Positions 8,094 to 17,055 of a DNA stretch of 64,000 nt are shown here, one piece after another. Each line of letters starts with the position of its first letter. Positions within the stretch are counted from its first letter, which is position 1. The notes beneath the pieces are model-generated. The model was not told the DNA's origin. It saw nothing but the letters and a program-made list of their open reading frames with translations, and ran no database searches. The position numbers were made by a program, and so were the translations under genes. Origin of the DNA: Pseudoduganella namucuonensis (GTDB lineage Bacteria > Pseudomonadota > Gammaproteobacteria > Burkholderiales > Burkholderiaceae_D); contig NZ_FPBO01000014.1 in the NCBI RefSeq assembly GCF_900116645.1, positions 93,608 to 157,607 on the forward strand, given 5' to 3'.

Positions 8094-10259
8094 ATGTATC
8101 CCACTCGTCACCGCACCCTGGCCCTTTTCCTGGCCGCGACCTATCCCCTGGCCGCGTTCGCGGCGGACGCCGAACCCGCCGCCGAACCGGCCGCCGCCAC
8201 TGAAAGCGCGGCGGCCGCGCCCCAGGCCGAGGCCGACAACAACAAGCGGGAAGTGGTGGTGGTGAAGGCGTCCCGCCAGAACTACCGCGCGCTGTCCGCC
8301 ACCGGCGCGACCAAGACCGATACCTTGCTGAAGGACCTGCCGCAGAGCGTGCGCGTGCTGACGGCCGACCTGCTGAAGGACGTGGGCGTGACCAACCTGG
8401 CCAGCGCGCTGGACCTGTCCAGCGGCATCTCGCGCCAGAGCAACCTGGGCGGCCTGTGGGACAGCTACGCCATGCGCGGCTTCACCGGCGATCCCAACTT
8501 CGGCTCCGACTACCTGGTGAACGGCTTCAGCTCCAGCCGCGGCTACAACGGCCTGCGCGATTCGGCCAGCACCGCCAGCGTGGAAGTGCTCAAGGGCCCG
8601 GCCTCCGCGCTGTACGGCCGGGGCGAACCGGGCGGCACGGTCAACATCACCACCAAGAAGCCGCGCTTCGAGCCGAACTATTCGATCGACCTGTCGGCGG
8701 GCAGCTACAGCACCTACCGCGGCGCCGTGGACCTGACGGGCGGCGTCACCGAGTCCGTGGCCTACCGCCTGAACGCGGCCTACGAGAAGGGCGACAGCTT
8801 CCGCGACACCATCAGCACCGAGCGCAGCTTCTTCTCGCCGTCCTTCATCTGGCTGATCGGCGACAGCACCACGCTGTCCTACGAGGTCGAGGCCAGCGAA
8901 CAGCGCGTGCCCTTCGACCGCGGCGTGGTGGCGGTGGGCGGCGTGCTGGGGCTGGTGCCCAATTCGCGCTTCCTGGGCGAACCGAAGGACGGCCCGACCG
9001 TGGTGAAATCGCTGGGCCACCAGGTCTTCCTGCAGCACGAGTTCAACGATCAGTGGAAGCTGCAATCCGGCCTGTCCTACCGCGACAGTGAGCTGAAGGG
9101 CTTCTCGACGGAGGCGAACAACCTGCTGGCCGACGGCCGCACCTTGCGCCGCCAGCGCCGCCACCGCGACTTCTCGGCCACCGACGTCTCCGGCCGCGTC
9201 GAGGTGCTGGGCAAGTTCAGCACCGGCGCCGTCGTGCACAACGTGCTGGTGGGCGCGGACGCCTACCGCTTCGACGACCGCCGCGTGCAGCTGCGCCGCA
9301 ACCCGAACGCCACCAATCCGTACGCGATCGACATCTACAACCCGGTCTACGGCGGCGTGGCCGATCCGCTCACGCTGTCCATCGACACCAAGGAAAGCCA
9401 ACGCGCGCACTCCTTCTACGCGCAGGACCAGGTGGACCTGACGGACCAGTGGAAGGCGCTGCTGGGCATACGCTCGGACAGCTACGACCAGACGGTGACC
9501 AACTATCGCCTGAACGTCTCGAACACGCAGTCGCTCAGCGCGACCAGCCCGCGCCTCGGTCTGGTGTACCAGCCGCTGAAGACCATCTCCCTGTACGCCA
9601 CGGCGGCCAAGGGCTTCCGCCCCAACAGCGGCATCAGCCTGGACAACAAGGCCTTCCCGGCCGAGGAAAGCCGCTCGTACGAGGTCGGCGGCAAGCTGGA
9701 AACGGCGGACGGCAAGATCACCGGCACGCTGGCGCTGTACAAGATCAGCAAGGAGAACGTGCTGACCACCAATCCGGTCAACACCGACTTCTCGATCTCG
9801 GCCGGCGAAGTGGGCAGCAAGGGCGTGGAGCTGGACGTGTCGGGCGAGATCTTCCCCAACGTGCGCATGGCCGCCGCCTACGCCTACACCGACGCCACCG
9901 TCACCAAGGGCGACAACACCATCGTCACCGGCAGCCGCTTTCCCAACGTGCCCAAGCACAGCGGCACGCTGGTGCTCACGCCGACCTTCAAGGTGGGCAC
10001 GGGCACCGCGACGCTGGGCGGCGGCCTGAACTACGTGGGCGAACGCCTGGGCGACGTGGCCATCTCCAGCAACTTCCGCCTGCCGGCCTACACCACCGCC
10101 AAGCTGATCTCGTCCTGGTCGCCGAACAAGAAGCTGCGCCTCGCGCTGAACGTGGACAACCTGTTCAACAAGCGCTACTACGCGAGCTCGTACAGCCAGG
10201 TCTGGGTCGCCCCCGGCACCGAACGCACCATCACCCTGAACCTGAACTACAAATTCTGA
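8094..10259 (+). CDS. TonB-dependent siderophore-type receptor
   Basis: 721 residues. A signal peptide (ends near AAFAADAE) is followed by an Ala/Glu-rich spacer and the plug domain (residues about 60-180), with LLKDLPQSVRVLT and VEVLKGPASALYGRGEPGGTVN. A 22-strand type barrel follows, ending in the aromatic terminus NLNYKF. The pattern is that of FhuA/FpvA-type receptors for ferric siderophores or similar chelates. SD AGGAG precedes the ATG. The next two genes encode secreted small proteins, including a DUF4198 protein often seen in metal-uptake loci. Ligand unknown. Confidence 0.9.
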   Translation: MYPTRHRTLALFLAATYPLAAFAADAEPAAEPAAATESAAAAPQAEADNNKREVVVVKASRQNYRALSATGATKTDTLLKDLPQSVRVLTADLLKDVGVTNLASALDLSSGISRQSNLGGLWDSYAMRGFTGDPNFGSDYLVNGFSSSRGYNGLRDSASTASVEVLKGPASALYGRGEPGGTVNITTKKPRFEPNYSIDLSAGSYSTYRGAVDLTGGVTESVAYRLNAAYEKGDSFRDTISTERSFFSPSFIWLIGDSTTLSYEVEASEQRVPFDRGVVAVGGVLGLVPNSRFLGEPKDGPTVVKSLGHQVFLQHEFNDQWKLQSGLSYRDSELKGFSTEANNLLADGRTLRRQRRHRDFSATDVSGRVEVLGKFSTGAVVHNVLVGADAYRFDDRRVQLRRNPNATNPYAIDIYNPVYGGVADPLTLSIDTKESQRAHSFYAQDQVDLTDQWKALLGIRSDSYDQTVTNYRLNVSNTQSLSATSPRLGLVYQPLKTISLYATAAKGFRPNSGISLDNKAFPAEESRSYEVGGKLETADGKITGTLALYKISKENVLTTNPVNTDFSISAGEVGSKGVELDVSGEIFPNVRMAAAYAYTDATVTKGDNTIVTGSRFPNVPKHSGTLVLTPTFKVGTGTATLGGGLNYVGERLGDVAISSNFRLPAYTTAKLISSWSPNKKLRLALNVDNLFNKRYYASSYSQVWVAPGTERTITLNLNYKF

Positions 10260-10276
10260 ACCGGAGCGCATCGATC

Positions 10277-11029
10277 ATGAAGAAACTGAACAAGGCGGCA
10301 ACCCTCATCGCGCTGGCCGCGTCGCTGGCCGGCGGCCTGGCCGCGGCGCCGGCGCAGGCGCACGGCATCTGGTTCGCGCAGCGCGCCACGCAACTGGCCT
10401 TCCTGTACGGGGTGGGCGCGGACGACCTGGATTCGCTCAAGCGCCTGCCGCAGGTGACCAGCGTGACGGGCTACGACAACGCCGGCAAGCCGGTGGCCAC
10501 CGGCCTGCAGCCCGACGGCCGCCTGGTGCTGGTGAACCTGGAGAACCAGCCGGCGGTGGTGGCGGCTGTGCTGGACAACGGCACCTGGAGCCGCACGCCG
10601 GACGGCAAGTGGCACAAGAAGGGCAAGGACGAGGTGCCGACCGCGGTGCTGAGCGAGCGCACCATCAAGTACGGCGTGCACCTGCGCGCGCCGCTGGCGG
10701 CGCCGCTGGGCGCGCTGCCGGGCCACACGCTGCAGCTGTCGCCGGTGGACGCCGCGCTGCCGGCGATGCTGGGCCAGCCGATCAAGTTGCGCGTGCTGTA
10801 CCAGGGCAAGCCGGTGGCCGGCGCCAAGATACTGCACGATTTCCTCAACGACCCGGACGGCGCGCCCGTCGTGAGCGGCGCGGACGGCATCGTCACGCTC
10901 CCGGTGCGCAACCAGGGCTTGAACGTGATCGTGGCGGTCTACGAGTCGCCTTCGGACCAGCCCACGAAGTACTCCCGCATCGAGCACCTGGCGTCGCTGT
11001 CCTTCGTGCTGGCGCACGCCCCTGAATAA
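10277..11029 (+). CDS. DUF4198 family periplasmic protein
   Basis: 250 residues with a cleavable signal peptide (ends about APAQA, residue 27) and a mature start HGIWFAQR; the early histidine is typical of DUF4198/NikM-like proteins linked to metal (nickel, cobalt) uptake. The C-terminal half has a transthyretin-like beta sandwich pattern (LRVLYQGKPVAGAKI ... GADGIVTLPV). It begins 17 bp after the TonB receptor stop and is probably cotranscribed. It may scavenge or hand on a metal complex in the periplasm; that role is inferred. Confidence 0.75.
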   Translation: MKKLNKAATLIALAASLAGGLAAAPAQAHGIWFAQRATQLAFLYGVGADDLDSLKRLPQVTSVTGYDNAGKPVATGLQPDGRLVLVNLENQPAVVAAVLDNGTWSRTPDGKWHKKGKDEVPTAVLSERTIKYGVHLRAPLAAPLGALPGHTLQLSPVDAALPAMLGQPIKLRVLYQGKPVAGAKILHDFLNDPDGAPVVSGADGIVTLPVRNQGLNVIVAVYESPSDQPTKYSRIEHLASLSFVLAHAPE

Positions 11030-11050
11030 TCGAACCGCAAAGGAATCGTG

Positions 11051-11428
11051 ATGAAAAAGATACTTGGAATGATCGTCCTGGCCACGGCATCCCTGGCCTC
11101 CGGCCTGGCGGGCGCGCACGGCTCGCCCGTCGCCAACCACGGCGGCATGGTGCAGGCGGTGGGCGAGACCTGGCTGGAGCTGGTGGTCAAGGGCGACAAG
11201 GTGGAGCTGTACGTGCAGGACGACGGCGACGACATGCCGGCGGCCGACATGGGCGGCAAGGTGACCATCGTGAAGGGCGCGGCCAAGTCCGAATTCGCGC
11301 TCAAGCCGGCCGGCGGCAACAAGCTTGAGGCGCAGGCGCCGGGCGCGGTCAAGGGCAGCAAGGTGCTGGCCGTGCTGATCCTGGCGGACAAGAAGACCAA
11401 GGTCAGCGCCGGCTTCGACATCAAATAG
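11051..11428 (+). CDS. Small secreted His/Gly-motif protein of unknown function
   Basis: 125 residues with a signal peptide (ends about LAGAHG). The mature start AHGSPVANHGGMVQ resembles short proteins encoded next to heavy-metal transport genes, where HGG-type motifs may bind metal. The rest is beta-rich and low in complexity (VKGDKVELYVQDDGDDMPAADMGG). The start is the second codon of GTG-ATG, with AGGA six bases ahead. It follows the DUF4198 gene by 21 bp in a three-gene unit with the TonB receptor. No firm function. Confidence 0.7.
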   Translation: MKKILGMIVLATASLASGLAGAHGSPVANHGGMVQAVGETWLELVVKGDKVELYVQDDGDDMPAADMGGKVTIVKGAAKSEFALKPAGGNKLEAQAPGAVKGSKVLAVLILADKKTKVSAGFDIK

Positions 11429-11435
11429 GGCGCGG

Positions 11436-11473
11436 ATGCGACAGTGGCTCGCCAGTCCATGCGATTGGCTCGC
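11436..11473 (+). repeat. Direct repeat upstream of the lipase gene
   Basis: Two copies of ATGCGA followed after one to three bases by TGGCTCGC, starting at 11436 and 11459, 23 bp apart (about two helical turns), 88-125 bp before the lipase start. Could be a pair of regulator half-sites or a chance duplication. Confidence 0.35.
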
Positions 11474-11560
11474 GGGGCCACGCCGCCGATGATCAACGGC
11501 GGCGCCCTCCGTGGTGAAATGGTGTTCACGACAACATCACCCACCAAGGAGACCTCGAAG

Positions 11561-12874
11561 ATGAAATTGCTGGCAAAGATAGCCCTGGCCGCCTGCCTGG
11601 CCGCCCCCGCGGCGCAGGCCGCGAACAACCTTCCCATCGTGATGGTGCACGGCTTCCTGGGCTTCGGCCCGGATTCGCTGCAGGGCACCGGCTTCCTGTA
11701 CTGGGGCGGCTTCAACGACGTGGCCGGCCACCTGCGCACCAGCCAGCGGCAGGTGCATGTCGCGGCGGTGGGGCCGGTGAGCTCGAACTGGGACCGCGCG
11801 GTGGAGCTGTTCTACCAGATCAAGGGCGGTTGCGCGGACTGCGGCGCGCGCCGCACCGCCACCAGCGCCTGGGCCGGCAAGATCCAGAAACCGGCCGGCA
11901 AATGCTGGGCGGCGGACCCCAACAACAATCCCAACAACTATCCGGTGGCGCTGTATCCCCAGTGGGACGCGCAACACCCCATCCATCTGGTGTCGCACAG
12001 CCAGGGCGGCCAGACCATCCGCACGCTGATCCAGCTGCTGGAGAACGGCCCGCCCAACGGCAGCGAGGGCGACGGCGCTCTGTACACCGGCGGCAAGACC
12101 GGCTGGGTCAAGAGCGCGTCCACCATCGCCACGCCGCACAACGGCACCACGCTGCGCGACGTGATCGTGGACTTCGTGCCCAAGGTGTCCGAGCTGGCCG
12201 GCAAGATCGTCGAGGTCGCGGGCCTGGGCGGCAGCACCAGCGCCATCTACAAGTTCCGGCTGGAGCAATTCGGCCTGGCGCAGGGGCCGGCGGAATCGAT
12301 CGGCGACTTCATCGCGCGCACCAAGGGCGCGCCGTTCTGGAACCTGGCCAACCACGACGCGGCGCAATGGGACCTGGGTCCGGACGGCGCGGCCGAGCTG
12401 AACAACTGGGTCAAGACCTCTCCGAACGTCTACTACTATTCGATCGGCTCGCGCGCGACCGAGCAGGGTAGCTTCTGCTGCAACAACACCGACCGCGTGA
12501 TCGCGCCGTTCCAGAGCGGCAGCTACCAGTACGCGCGCAACGACATGATGTTCTTCCTGCGGAACACCGCCGGCGAGTGGGTGGTGCCGGCCATCCTGCA
12601 GCCGGGCATGGGCTCGTACCGCCAGACCGCGGCCGGACGCGTGCCGACCGACGCCACGTGGTATCCGAACGACGGCGTGGTCAACACGGTCAGCATGCGC
12701 GCGCCGGCCGGGCAGCCCAACCGCAACTATGACGGCAGCTCGGTCAAGGGCAGCTGGAATTACCTGGGCTATTACAACCAGCACGACCACTTCGACGTGA
12801 TCGGCTGGGACACCTCGTCGTCGTCGACCTACGCGATCTACGACAATCTGGCCTCCATCCTGTACGGTCTGTAA
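11561..12874 (+). CDS. Secreted lipase (alpha/beta hydrolase, family I.5-like)
   Basis: 437 residues with a signal peptide (ends PAAQA). HGFLGFG forms the oxyanion-hole region. The nucleophile elbow SHSQGGQ places the serine at residue 147. ATPHNGTT, NDGVVNTVSM and QHDHFDVIG follow, with the probable catalytic histidine at 410. These are hallmarks of the Geobacillus/Staphylococcus lipase family; paired cysteines (GGCADCG, FCCNN) are visible. It hydrolyses triacylglycerols or esters outside the cell. SD AAGGAG lies about 10 nt before the ATG; an upstream in-frame ATG at 11444 would destroy the signal peptide. The next gene follows by 2 bp. Confidence 0.88.
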   Translation: MKLLAKIALAACLAAPAAQAANNLPIVMVHGFLGFGPDSLQGTGFLYWGGFNDVAGHLRTSQRQVHVAAVGPVSSNWDRAVELFYQIKGGCADCGARRTATSAWAGKIQKPAGKCWAADPNNNPNNYPVALYPQWDAQHPIHLVSHSQGGQTIRTLIQLLENGPPNGSEGDGALYTGGKTGWVKSASTIATPHNGTTLRDVIVDFVPKVSELAGKIVEVAGLGGSTSAIYKFRLEQFGLAQGPAESIGDFIARTKGAPFWNLANHDAAQWDLGPDGAAELNNWVKTSPNVYYYSIGSRATEQGSFCCNNTDRVIAPFQSGSYQYARNDMMFFLRNTAGEWVVPAILQPGMGSYRQTAAGRVPTDATWYPNDGVVNTVSMRAPAGQPNRNYDGSSVKGSWNYLGYYNQHDHFDVIGWDTSSSSTYAIYDNLASILYGL

Positions 12875-12876
12875 CG

Positions 12877-13371
12877 ATGCTGCACGCAGCAGCCCTCGTG
12901 GCGGCCGCCGTGGCGCTGGCCCTGGGATTGTGGCAGGGCATGCGCGATGGCGCAGCCGGCGCCGCGCCGGCGCGCGACATGGCGGCGACCTCCAGCGCCG
13001 CCATGGACGCGATCGCGGGCGCCGCCATGGCCGGCGGCCGGCAAGCGGCCGTCCCCGCCGCGGGAAACGGCCGGGCGCGGGCCAAGGCCGCCGCGCCACC
13101 CGCGGCGGACGACGCCGGCGCGTTCGACCGCGACGCCGACGCGCAAGCCGGCGCCCGCGCCATGGCGAGGCGCATCGCCGCCACCGAGGCGGCGGTGAGC
13201 CAGGGCCGGCGGCAGGGGCAGGGCGAGGACGCGGTCTATGCCCTGCGTTCGGCGCGGCTTCCGGCCGCCCAGGTCGCGCAACTGATGGAAATGGAGCGCG
13301 CCGAGGCCGCGTGGCACGCCCGCGAGGCGCCGCAAGCGGCTCCGCCACGCCTGACGCAGGACGCGCCGTAG
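12877..13371 (+). CDS. Small protein with lipase-chaperone-like C-terminus
   Basis: 164 residues: one N-terminal membrane anchor (ALVAAAVALALGLW), an Ala/Arg-rich low-complexity middle, and a C-terminal helix. That helix (VYALRSARLPAAQVAQLMEM, then ERAEAAWHARE) resembles the end of Lif/LipB lipase foldases. Foldases are usually about 300 residues or more, so this is a short relative or remnant. It begins 2 bp after the lipase stop, which supports a job in lipase folding or secretion. The relation is by eye only. Confidence 0.55.
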   Translation: MLHAAALVAAAVALALGLWQGMRDGAAGAAPARDMAATSSAAMDAIAGAAMAGGRQAAVPAAGNGRARAKAAAPPAADDAGAFDRDADAQAGARAMARRIAATEAAVSQGRRQGQGEDAVYALRSARLPAAQVAQLMEMERAEAAWHAREAPQAAPPRLTQDAP

Positions 13372-13515
13372 CGGACGCCATACAAGCTGCTGCGCCGGCC
13401 GCCATAAAAGAGGCATTGCATCGCAAACGGGGAGATAGTCGGCACCTCTTGCGGCGGGGGGATGGGTATCATGGAATTGTTTTGATACGCCATCAATCTC
13501 ATCGAAAGGGCAACC

Positions 13516-14187
13516 ATGAGCATCATCTTCCGACCAAAATACATCAGTTTCGACTGCTACGGCACCTTGATCTACTTCCAGATGGCGCCGGTGGCGCGCA
13601 AACTGTTCGCCGACCGCATCAAGCCGGAAGACATGGACCAGTTCTGCAAGGACTTCTCGTCGTTCCGCCTGGATGAGGTGCTGGGCGACTGGCAGCCTTA
13701 CTACGATGTGGTCTACAACGCCGTGCTGCGCACCGCCAACCGCTGGAAAGTGCCGTTCCGTGAAGCCGACGTGGCCGAGATCTACGCCGCCGTGCCCACC
13801 TGGGGCCCGCATCCCGACGTGGTGGAGGGCCTGGCCCGCATCGCCGACAAGATCCCGCTGGTGATCCTGTCCAACGCCATGGACGCGCAACTGGTGCACA
13901 ACGTGGAGAAGCTGAAGGTGCCGTTCCACCGCGTGTACACGGCGCAGCAGGCCAAGGCCTACAAGCCGCGCATGCGGCCCTTCGAATACATGATCCAGCA
14001 GTTGAACGCCAAGCCGGAAGACTTCCTCCACGTCTCGTCCAGCATGCGCTACGACCTGATGACCGCGCACGACATCGGCATCAAGGACAAGGCCTTCGTC
14101 AATCGCGGCCACGAGCCCGGCACGCCGTTCTACAACTACGCGGAAATCGCCGACATCGGCGGCCTGGCGGGGCTGGTCGGCCTGTAA
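13516..14187 (+). CDS. Haloacid dehalogenase type II (HAD superfamily)
   Basis: 223 residues. HAD motif I SFDCYGTLI has the nucleophile aspartate near residue 13; motif II is VILSNAM (about residue 116); motif III lysine is in AKAYKPRMRPFEYM; the last motif is HVSSSMRYDLMTAHDIGIK. Type II 2-haloacid dehalogenases have this layout, but many relatives act on phosphate esters or unknown substrates. The usual motif IV acidic pair is not clear (VSSSMRYD). The gene stands alone after a 144-bp gap and ends at a strong terminator. Confidence 0.82.
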   Translation: MSIIFRPKYISFDCYGTLIYFQMAPVARKLFADRIKPEDMDQFCKDFSSFRLDEVLGDWQPYYDVVYNAVLRTANRWKVPFREADVAEIYAAVPTWGPHPDVVEGLARIADKIPLVILSNAMDAQLVHNVEKLKVPFHRVYTAQQAKAYKPRMRPFEYMIQQLNAKPEDFLHVSSSMRYDLMTAHDIGIKDKAFVNRGHEPGTPFYNYAEIADIGGLAGLVGL

Positions 14188-14211
14188 TCAGTCATTCATT
14201 GCGGTCCCTTC

Positions 14212-14237
14212 AATGCGCCTTCCAGGCGCATTTTTTT
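14212..14237 (+). terminator. Rho-independent terminator
   Basis: Stem AATGCGCCT / AGGCGCATT with loop TCC, running into seven T, 24 bp after the dehalogenase stop. Confidence 0.85.
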
Positions 14238-14281
14238 CGCCCTAGCGCGGGCGCGCAAGGAAAAAAGAAGAGAAAAGAAAA

Positions 14282-14303
14282 GCCCTCCCGATGCCGGGAG
14301 GGC
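14282..14303 (-). terminator. Rho-independent terminator (minus strand)
   Basis: Stem GCCCTCCCG / CGGGAGGGC with a 4-nt loop. On the minus strand it is followed by a T-rich tract (TTTTCTTTTCTTCTTTTTT). It lies 37 bp after the TonB receptor stop. Confidence 0.85.
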
Positions 14304-14339
14304 CTGGAACCCGCGATTACCGCTTTTACCGCGTCGGCC

Positions 14340-16829
14340 TTAGAACTGGTAGCTGGCCTTGGCGTAATAGAACGCGCCGTTGAAACCGAAGGGCGAGAAG
14401 CTCGGATACACATAGGGCTGCGAGAAACCGCGCGAAATCGCCTTGTCCGGGAACCGGTTGAGCAGGTTCTTGATCCCCGCGTTCAGGGTCAGGTTCGACG
14501 TCAGCTGATATCCGCCGTCAAGGTCGAAGATGGTGGCCGGATTGATGCGGTTGGTGTGGTAGGGCGCCGCGCCGGTGTCCGGATCGGACACCGTCAACTC
14601 GGTGGTGCCGTAGCGGGTCGCCCGCAGGTTGCCGCTCCAGTCGCCGTTGAAATAGTTCGCGCCGAGGATCAGCTTCGATTTGGGCGTCGCGTCGATGATC
14701 TGCGAAGCCGCCGCCGGATTCAGTCCGCCCACCCGCTTGATGTTGGTGAACACGTTGTGGTTCAGGTTCAGGGCGGCGCTCCACTTGACCGAGCCCAGGT
14801 CGCCGAAATTGCTGGCGTACGTCGCCGTGGCGTCCACGCCGCGCGAACGCGTGTCGGCGCCATTGGTCAGGTAGCTCACCGTCGGCCGGGTGATGCTGGA
14901 ATCGAGCACGCTGCCGTGGGCGACGATGGCGGCGTTGGCGCCGCTGCCGCTGATCACGCCGGAACCGACTATGCGGTTGCGCACCGCGATCTGGTAGAAA
15001 TCGGCGGTGAGATTCAGGCGCGGCACCGGGGTCGCGACGATGCCGATGCTCAGGTTGGTCGATTTCTCCGGTTCCAGCATCTTGGCGCCCGCCAGCGCGG
15101 CGGCGGCCGTATTGGTCGGCAGCATGACGTCGGCATAGGTGGGCCCGACGTTGGTGGCGGAGTAGAACTCCTCCTGCAGCGTCGGCGCGCGGAAACCATT
15201 GCTGACCGTGCCGCGCACCGCGAACGTCGGCGCCACCTCATAGCGGCTGGTGAGCTTGCCGTTGACCGTGTTGCCGAAGTCGCTGAACTTCTCGCCGCGC
15301 ACGGCGACGCTGACCTGCCATTGCGGGGCCGGTTTCACGCCCAGGTCGACATAGGCCGCGATGTTGCGGCGCGAGTGGGTGCCGGCGTCGTTCAGCGCAT
15401 AGCCTTGAAAGCCGTCCGGGCCGAAGTCGTAGCGCGAACCGGGGTCTCCCGCGCCTATGCCGTAGGATTCGTGGCGCCACTCCAGCCCCAGCGCCACCGA
15501 CAGCGGCGCGCTCCAGCCCATGTCGAACGACTTGCCGAAGTCGGCGTTGTTGGTCCACTGCTTGAAGGTGTACGAACCGTCATAGAAGCTGGTGGGCGAG
15601 CTGCCGGTGTCGCGCAGCAGCGCGCGGTTGACGGTGAATTCGCCGCCGGTCTCGACGTAGTCGTGGCCATACACGGAGCTGAAGTCCCAGCGCCATCCGG
15701 ACGCGGTCACGCCCTTGACGCCCACCGTGAGCGCATAGTCGTCTTCCTTGACGGTGGTGAGGGGCGAGAAGCCGAGCGGGTAGACGGTGGGCGCCTTGGT
15801 CGGGGTGCGCCAGTTTTGCCAGGCCTCGGCATCGCGGTGCGCGGCGGTGGCGACCGCGTAGGCCTCTGCTTCGGCGGACAGGCGCAGGCTGGCGTTGACG
15901 GCGGCGTTGACGAAACGGCTCTTCGGGTCGCCGCTGACCCTGCTCGGGTAGGGATCGGAGCTTGGCGAGCGTTGCACCGGCGCGCTGCCGAAGCCGTTCG
16001 AGGTGACCAGGTCGGGCCCGGTCTGGTTGGTGAAGTCGTGGTCGCGCGCCTGCATCGACCAATGCAGGAAGCCATCCCGGCCCAGCGCGATGCCCTTGTC
16101 GATCATCAGGTCGCGCGTCAGGCCGTTGTGCTCATGGTGCGGGTTGATCTTGCTGTGGCCGTGCTGGCCGGCCATCAGGCTGGCCGCGCCATCGCTGGGC
16201 GAGGATTTCAGGATGATGTTGATGACGCCCGCGATCGCGTCCGAGCCATATTGGGCGGCGGCGCCGTCCTGCAGGATTTCGATATGGTCGATCGCCGAGA
16301 CGGGGATCAGATCCAGGTCGGCGGGGGCCGAGTACTGGTTCGGGCCCGTGTCGGCGGCGAAGCTGGCGGTGTTGTGGCGGCGTTTGCCGTTGACCAGCAC
16401 CAGCACGTGGTTGGGGTTGAGGCCGCGCAGCTGCACCGAGCGGATCATGGCGCCGATGCGGCCGGAGAGCGATTGCGAATTATAGGAAGGCACCAGCGCG
16501 GTCATCGCGTCGAACAGGCTGCTGGAGCCGGTTTGAAGCAGGTCGGACGCGTCGACCACGGAAATCGGCGCGGCGCTGTCGCGCAGCCGGGTGCCCACTT
16601 TCCTGGTGCCCGTGACAATCACCTTGTCCATGGCCGTCGACACCGACGCGTCGGCCTTCGATTCGGCGGGCGCCGTCTCGCCGGCGGCGGCTTCCTGCGC
16701 CAGGCCTGGCGCGGCGTGGCTTGCCAGCAAGGCGGCAACGGCCAGCGCGATGGCGCGCGGCGCCGTTTTTTCCATGGGCGTGCTATCCGCCGCGGTGCGC
16801 GTGCGCTGTTGGGTCCTCTTGTTCTGCAT
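14340..16829 (-). CDS. TonB-dependent receptor
   Basis: 829 residues. A long N-terminus has a signal sequence from about residue 19 (ends HAAPGLAQE). The plug domain (about residues 70-215) has VIVTGTRKVGTR, SVQLRGLNPNHVLVLVNGKRRH and IEILQDGAAAQYGSDAIAGVIN. A beta barrel ends AFYYAKASYQF. The plug type resembles receptors for peptides or organic nutrients rather than classic siderophores. The start at 16829 has AGGAAGAGGA eight bases ahead. The PepSY/flavin reductase and the ABC binding protein are encoded upstream on the same strand. Ligand unknown. Confidence 0.9.
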   Translation of the reverse strand: MQNKRTQQRTRTAADSTPMEKTAPRAIALAVAALLASHAAPGLAQEAAAGETAPAESKADASVSTAMDKVIVTGTRKVGTRLRDSAAPISVVDASDLLQTGSSSLFDAMTALVPSYNSQSLSGRIGAMIRSVQLRGLNPNHVLVLVNGKRRHNTASFAADTGPNQYSAPADLDLIPVSAIDHIEILQDGAAAQYGSDAIAGVINIILKSSPSDGAASLMAGQHGHSKINPHHEHNGLTRDLMIDKGIALGRDGFLHWSMQARDHDFTNQTGPDLVTSNGFGSAPVQRSPSSDPYPSRVSGDPKSRFVNAAVNASLRLSAEAEAYAVATAAHRDAEAWQNWRTPTKAPTVYPLGFSPLTTVKEDDYALTVGVKGVTASGWRWDFSSVYGHDYVETGGEFTVNRALLRDTGSSPTSFYDGSYTFKQWTNNADFGKSFDMGWSAPLSVALGLEWRHESYGIGAGDPGSRYDFGPDGFQGYALNDAGTHSRRNIAAYVDLGVKPAPQWQVSVAVRGEKFSDFGNTVNGKLTSRYEVAPTFAVRGTVSNGFRAPTLQEEFYSATNVGPTYADVMLPTNTAAAALAGAKMLEPEKSTNLSIGIVATPVPRLNLTADFYQIAVRNRIVGSGVISGSGANAAIVAHGSVLDSSITRPTVSYLTNGADTRSRGVDATATYASNFGDLGSVKWSAALNLNHNVFTNIKRVGGLNPAAASQIIDATPKSKLILGANYFNGDWSGNLRATRYGTTELTVSDPDTGAAPYHTNRINPATIFDLDGGYQLTSNLTLNAGIKNLLNRFPDKAISRGFSQPYVYPSFSPFGFNGAFYYAKASYQF

Positions 16830-16870
16830 TTATGTCCTCTTCCTCTGTTTATCTCTGTTTATATATAAGT

Positions 16871-16984
16871 CGCGGTTCGTACAGCGGGCTCATTAGAACA
16901 TTGAAGTAAACACACATTTGCTTGGAACGGCGAACCGCGAAAGCATGAATCGCCGTATTTTTACGCGCCCATGGCAGCGCGTGC
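16871..16984 (-). promoter_or_regulatory. Control region of the second TonB receptor, weak site F
   Basis: A 9-bp perfect inverted repeat, CGCGGTTCG (16871-16879) and CGAACCGCG (16931-16939), brackets the likely promoter. Further upstream GCA-GCGCG-TGC (16974-16984) has the operator spacing, though with a GC-rich centre. An A/T-flanked element AATCGCCGTATTT about 26 bp closer to the gene matches the companion elements of sites C and D. The operator core sits 150 bp before the start codon. Confidence 0.4.
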
Positions 16985-17020
16985 GGGACGGTGCAAGGGG
17001 GTGTGGCGAGCGCGGCCGCC

Positions 17021-17055
17021 GCACCGTGAAGGTGCGGTTTTCGCACCATTAAGGT
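17021..17055. repeat. Overlapping hairpins / direct repeat GCACC-N3-AAGGT
   Basis: GCACC-N3-AAGGT occurs at 17021 and again at 17043, 22 bp apart. The arms also form two mutually exclusive hairpins: GCACC with GGTGC (loop GTGAA), or GGTGCG with CGCACC (loop GTTTT). The element sits at the very end of the reductase gene, about 200 bp before the next TonB receptor gene on the same strand. Confidence 0.45.

Noticed and set aside
8058..10271. 737-codon minus-strand frame across the siderophore-type receptor
   Set aside because: Shadow of the receptor; Val/Ala/Gly/Arg-rich without motifs.
13380..13430. Operator of the same family before the dehalogenase gene
   Set aside because: Only TTGC-ATC-GCAA is found; there is no GCA-N5-TGC at the right distance, so the gene was left out of the regulon.
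14199..16868. 889-codon open frame on the plus strand opposite the TonB receptor
   Set aside because: It is the antisense shadow of a well-supported receptor gene. High GC removes stops on the other strand; the translation is Arg/Gly/Val-rich low complexity with no domain.
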